Below, piece by piece: positions 59,106 to 64,000 of a DNA stretch of 64,000 bases. Numbering within the stretch: position 1 is the stretch's first letter; every line of letters begins with the position of its first letter. Source of the stretch: Neophaeococcomyces mojaviensis. Its lineage: Eukaryota; Ascomycota; Eurotiomycetes; Chaetothyriales. Under the pieces are notes generated by a model that saw only the letters and a list, made by a program, of their open reading frames with translations, was not told the origin of the DNA and did no database searches. Both the position numbers and the translations under genes were made by a program. Where the stretch lies: contig JAPDRQ010000074.1 of NCBI GenBank assembly GCA_030247915.1, positions 1 through 64,000 on the forward strand. The letters run 5' to 3'.

Positions 59106-60143
59106 ATGTCTGGTTCGTTCTTGGAGAGCATTGAGATGTTTCGGGATGTCCGAGCTGACTTGACGTATAGGAAGCGCAGGCTACGACCGACATATTACCA
59201 TCTTCTCCGATCAGGGTCGCCTATATCAAGTTGGTATGCTCCCACAATCTTTTCTCTCCTACATGGCAACACCAGCGAGCAATGAAGCAGAAGGGTTCAA
59301 GCCAGAGGCTGATGTACTGGGGTTGAAAATGTACTTACATGATGTTTAGAATATGCCTTCAAGGCTATCACAGCGGCCAACATTACATCAGTGGGTGTGC
59401 GCGGCAAGAATTGTGCGGTAGTGCTGTCACAGAAGAAGGTTCCTGTCAGTGGCACACGTTTATGATTATCATGCTTCTATTGACTAGTTCTCAGGACAAA
59501 TTGATTGACCCATCGTCTGTCTCCCACGTTTTCAAGATCTCTCCGTCGGTGGGATGTGTCATGACCGGTTCTATAGCCGATGCTCGTGCATCAGTCGACC
59601 GTGCCCGAGGTGAGGCAGCCGAATTCAAATACAAGTTTGGTTATGAGATGCCTTGTGACGTTCTTGCAAAGCGGTTGGCAAATATCAACCAAGTCTATAC
59701 GCAACGAGTATGTGCTATATGAACGATAGATCACGTGTTTGGCTGACCGCTTGTAGGCATACATGAGACCGTTAGGAGTAGCCACAACGTTGATATCACT
59801 TGATGATGAGTTCGGCCCTTCACTGTACAAGTGTGACCCTGCAGGATACTATGTTGGTTACAAGGCAACAGCGTCAGGTCCTAAACAACAGGAAGCTCTG
59901 AATCACCTCGAGAAGAAGCTGAAGAACAAGGACTGTGCGCCAGGTGACTGGGAAGAAGTCGTGGAGCTTGGCATCAGTACCTTGAGCACTGTGTTGAGTG
60001 CCGACTTCAAAAAAGGCGAATTGGAGATTGGCATTGTTGGTGGACCTCGCGTTGACGGCAAGGAAGGGACGAGCTCAGAGTTCAGAACTCTCACCGAGGA
60101 TGAGATTGATGAGCGGCTGCAAGCCATTGCAGAAAGAGATTGA
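59106..60143 (+). CDS. SCL1: 20S proteasome subunit alpha 1 (PSMA6/Scl1 type), 5 exons
   Basis: The spliced product is about 254 residues, close to yeast Scl1. Introns are at 59113-59170, 59234-59349, 59445-59494 and 59708-59756. Exon 1 codes only for the first two residues plus one base (ATG TCT G), so the gene is easily misannotated. Joined exons give MSGSAGYDRHITIFSDQGRL, then YQVEYAFKAI, which is the alpha-subunit signature. Later blocks QKKVPDKLIDPSSV, YGYEMPCDVLAKR-like KFGYEMPCDVLAKR, QVYTQRAYMRPLGV and DPAGYYVGYKATASGPKQQE are specific to the alpha 1 type. It forms part of the outer ring that gates the proteolytic chamber. No lesion was seen. Confidence 0.95.
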
Positions 60144-61369
60144 GTGGAGGTATCTTGATGAGTGAATCAAACCAGTCAGGTACCACTTGCATTGCGACAC
60201 AGACCAGCTGAACGGAGAGTGCCTGAGAGACCAGGTCGCAATGGCATTGGCCAGTCACATTTTTGAGGTGAATAGAGAAAAGAAAGTCGAAATGGTCATC
60301 AAATAAGAGACTTTGCATCACCTGGGCATCTACTGAAAGAGTTCCGCGAGAAGGAGACCCACAAACTAGGTGGTGTCATACATGAAAAGCATGCAGACAA
60401 GGTCAGCTTTGGACAGTTAACAACTGCTTGTTTCATACATGGAAGGCAGGGTTTGTAAGCTCCCAGGAACAGGTTCAGCACAGGCCAAATAGGAATGCCT
60501 GATTCGGGCGGACTTTACGCAACGCCACAAATCTCCATGACTTTCCGGGAGAAGAGAGGTGGTCGTGCATCGACGTCAATACTATCTCTAGCAACGTCGC
60601 GTCAAACTGTTGATGCGGTGAAAAGGCTTGGCACGCTTTGCGCAACCAACGAAATCGCGTGCTGAATTCAGCTGAACCGACCTAAATGTGCAGCTTTGGC
60701 GCCATGTCTGCTCCGGATCAGCTGCCTCCAGATAGGACTAGACTGGTGGATACATCGGAGCTAAAATCGAAGCTTATCTGTTTGTAACCAAATCCGTTAC
60801 AAGACGCACCCGCCAATAACGCTTGCACTTGCTTCCATCTCACATTTTCATGCCAACTCTTCACGCTTCGAGTGCATCATTTCAAGTATGGAGGACATTG
60901 CGTCCAACGTGTTTTCGAACTTGTCGGCCCCCCCTATGATGCTAAGACTCCACTAAAATTTTGGCTTTACTGATGGTCGCCATGTGGCTGTCTGGATCTC
61001 TATCAGAGCCTCCTCACCGAGCCTCCAATGGGGCTGCTGCTTCTTCACAGAACCATGACCATTTCCTCCAGCCCTTGCGTCTTTGGGGAATGTTTGAGCT
61101 TAGTTCTGCCGTCTTGTTGCATGATGGCTAGCTTCCGGATCCACCTAACCATACCTGTAGTGAGCGTCATGTTATTACTCGATATCATCCATATTAGAGG
61201 AACTCAAGCTGGATACTGAGCATCCTCTCCTTGAACGCCGCGGCCCGCACCAGTTCTGTGACATTTTCAAGTATATTCGCCACATCTGAGTGGTCGACGA
61301 CAACGGCAGCCACACTCGCACTAGCCTCACGATCCATGTTCTGCCAACAGGGTGGCTTGGTTCATATTA
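60144..61369. other. Intergenic stretch
   Basis: About 1.2 kb with no supported gene. It has a weak match to the dispersed-repeat core at 60946-60965. The right part is the promoter of the next gene. Confidence 0.5.
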
Positions 61370-62406
61370 ATGTCTGAAGCACAGGACCAAAGGCAGATTG
61401 GGTATATAGATGAGAGTGATTCCTTCTCTTCAAAGGCAACCAGGCAGAGCAGTCAACAGACACATTCATCAACTCTCACAAGCAAGAGAAAGAAGCTCTC
61501 GAACGAAGACCAGTCAACACCACCTTTACTATCAGCGTCCAACAGTCGAAGACGATCCGAACTCAACAATCTAACCTCAAGCCCACTCGTTAACCATAAT
61601 ATCGACGACATGTCTGACGGAAGTAAGCGAACTTCTTACAAATCGAAGCCAGGAGCTCCGGCTAATCATGAGTCAGAGAATGAGGCTCGCGCTCTTCGAG
61701 TACTTGAGATCATGAATGACTTCCGAACACTCCAAGTCCACATCACATCTTTGGTCACCAGACAGGAATCAAATCCTCCAGATCAGCAGGCTTACTATCT
61801 AGACGGTTACGTTGTGCTGCGGCAATGCAATGCAGAGGCACAAGCCATACTTGCGACGCATTACAATCCAGGCAGCCTTGGACTTGAGAGTGGTCGAGTG
61901 TCTGACACCGAAGTGCAGAAAGCCACCCTTCAGAGGTATGCATCCTTCTCTCTATACCCCTGATGGACAAGACTAACAGCTACAGAATCGTTCTTGATGC
62001 TTCTACTCGTCGTTTTCAAGCTCACAAGATCTACCTTCGAGCAGCAGCAGGCATGCGATGGGTTCAGCTGCGAAAGCAAGTCCTGAGTGGGCATGCAAAT
62101 TCCGATAAACTTACTGCAGCGCTCAGTGCGGTTGATACGCGTCTTAGAGCAGTAAGTTACATCCATGTCATTGATCAACACGATCTGCGAAAATCCCACG
62201 TGCCCGGCGCTGCCCGCGCTCCACATCCATATCAGGCATTTGATCTACAAACGTCTTTTACTAACACAGTGTTTCAGGAATTGACCAACATCACAGACGA
62301 ATCGGTTGTCAATGACCTACGAGATGCTGACAGACGCAAGAATTACTGGCTGGACGAAGACCCAGCCCTTGAGCGCATGCTTGCATGGATCCGCAGGCAA
62401 AGATAG
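61370..62406 (+). CDS. Hydrophilic helical protein of unknown function (3 exons)
   Basis: Introns at 61936-61985 and 62152-62277 join in phase to give about 286 residues. The first 110 residues are polar and Ser/Thr/Lys-rich, with a basic cluster (TSKRKKL) that could be a nuclear signal. From about residue 110 the chain is helical and better conserved-looking: ARALRVLEIMNDFRTLQVHI, QATLQR-type helices around QKATLQRIVLDASTRRFQAH, GMRWVQLRKQVLSGH and LTNITDESVVNDLRDADRR. It ends in AWIRRQR. No known domain was recognised. The start is the first ATG; the frame extends six codons upstream without one. Confidence 0.65.
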
Positions 62407-64000
62407 CTTTGCTTCTAGCTCCCCCCTCGCAGACCGATATCTACTCTCCGATCACACTTTTGGTGGCTCTGGCAGCCTGCAATTCTAGGGATCCCGTCAG
62501 GCATTGATTGCTTAAGGTTTTCCTCGGCCATTTTATGGAATGGATTTGTACACTTCATAGCAGGAACTAATTAAACCAGTCTACGCTTAGCTTTAAGACT
62601 TACAATCAGCTCATAGTCACACTACATTATTCAGATATGGCTTACGAACTTCTGGGATTAGACTTTTGGGCATAGCATTAGGACAGGACGATGCTGGGAA
62701 AGGTTATAAAATTGTCACTTGACGCTTGGTGGCACTTGGGTAGCAAATAGTTATGGTACGAATTAACAATACCCAATAATAAACATAAATCGTGTCGCAT
62801 TGAACTAATGCAGACTTAATTGGGCTCAGGAACACTTTGCAGATTACATGCAGCAGCATGAACGTACTTTTGAGGATGCATAAAGGTTGACGGACTTGAA
62901 CGTCTGTTCTCGGCTTCCGATCATCCAATCTTTGAGAAGCTTTGTGTACATTTCCAACGAACGCAGAAAACTTTGTCGGGCGTTTTTCATTGTGCGGCCA
63001 TTTGAAGTGATACAGCTCAGATGCTGATGTTCGGCACGGCTAAGATCAATTGTCTGTTTCATTCGTCATGGCAGTTTAATCCGAGTTGCACTGAATTCGA
63101 TTTTCTCTCGTTAAGACTTACCGACATACGATCAAGCAAGTGGGGGAGAAGCTAGCGAGCCCTAAATTCACCCCTACAAAGGCCCAAGGTTACCATGAGC
63201 CTTTTGGGTTCGGACTTTGAGCTAGACTCCAAGAAAACATTCGTCGTACGTTAGTGGCAGCACAAGACGCCATCACTCCGCTGCTACTAGCCAAACACAA
63301 AAAGATCGCGCTTTCTTTCAATAGTTCCGAAGCCACATGTGGCAGGTCGCGGCAGTGCACTTTACCGCTTTTTCCAAACGTCTTCTCATCACGACCTGGT
63401 CATGGCTTGTGGTGTTACCCACACCAGCGTTTCACAATGTACGGCAAGTGGTTCTGTCTAGGGCTGCAAAAATTCACAAGCCACTGTGGCTTCCCAAGTC
63501 AGGAATTCCGTAACAGGAAAGCCGTGAACACGTTGTCAGCGACATACCGACATTCCTTGGCCTTTGGAGCCCGAAGACGAAGCGCAGTACGCTGACCGTA
63601 TCTCCTTAAGCAGCGCATGATCATTGCGCCGGTTAATCCACTACAGATCAGTTGTCGGCATAAAGACCACCTTGAATTAAATTGTTGAAACTGAAACATC
63701 AGGATTACGATCCCACTTGTTGAATGGATCAAGAGGCTCTTCTTATCGCGCTTTCAGCCCCAGCCTCGAACCACTTTCATTGCTCCAGGTCTTTCAGCTA
63801 ACGTGCTAACGTGCTAACAAAATAAAAGCCGCATGCTACGGGTCATGACATGGAGCTAGAGCACGAACGTGCTGCAGTCAATTCTTTCTCCATGTCCAAT
63901 GAAATGTCAATTGCAAGCTCAATTGTGGCTGTCATCAGCTCATATTGCCACACACCTTGACGACCGGCGCACTTCGGAAAACTCGTCCATTCGTTTGAGT
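62407..64000. other. Gene-free stretch, right edge
   Basis: No supported gene in 1.6 kb. Minus-strand frames at 62704-62928 and 62844-63062 and a plus frame at 63254-63595 lack domain-like features. A tiny tandem of TAACGTGC occurs near 63800-63818. Confidence 0.45.

Overview
The window is nuclear DNA of a filamentous ascomycete (Pezizomycotina). Genes are split by short GT-AG introns of about 44-140 bases with CTRAY-like branch sites. The families are typical of this group: an Ace2/Swi5-type zinc-finger factor, a Pth11-type rhodopsin-fold receptor, a MARVEL protein, Zn2Cys6 and C2H2 regulators, and a split ubiquitin-S27a gene. The class cannot be fixed from sequence alone. No virus, plasmid, CRISPR array or confident tRNA/rRNA gene was seen. 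All exon structures are reconstructed by eye from reading frame and splice signals.

Layout. 1-13.5 kb holds membrane and surface functions, separated by long gaps: a four-pass protein, a MARVEL protein, a small cysteine-containing secreted protein, an amino acid/choline-type permease and a seven-pass Pth11-like protein. 14.5-25.6 kb holds a dead short-chain dehydrogenase, a large regulator with two degenerate homeodomain-like repeats plus C2H2 zinc fingers, a doubtful two-pass protein, a small conserved hydrophilic protein, an aprataxin-type DNA-repair hydrolase (HNT3) and a small basic DUF2462 protein.

26-42 kb looks like an accessory, decaying metabolic or glycan locus. It has an intact Zn2Cys6 regulator, a broken acyltransferase-3 gene divergent from a broken Stealth-family sugar-phosphate transferase, an intact NAD(P)-binding protein, an intact CocE/X-Pro-type hydrolase, a 5'-truncated MFS exporter and a cytochrome P450 with one nonsense codon. 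Several nonsense codons in this zone and in the 14.5 kb pseudogene are best explained as CGA to TGA, a CpG-deamination or RIP-like change.

44-64 kb is mostly conserved: an F-box protein, 5-hydroxyisourate hydrolase, a 5.5 kb gene-poor stretch with a 13 x 15 bp minisatellite, and then a compact housekeeping block (Ace2/Swi5-like factor, ubiquitin-S27a, WKF-domain protein, proteasome subunit alpha 1) followed by an unrecognised hydrophilic protein. The housekeeping genes sit in head-to-head pairs with shared promoters. The accessory genes are spaced widely and are often broken.
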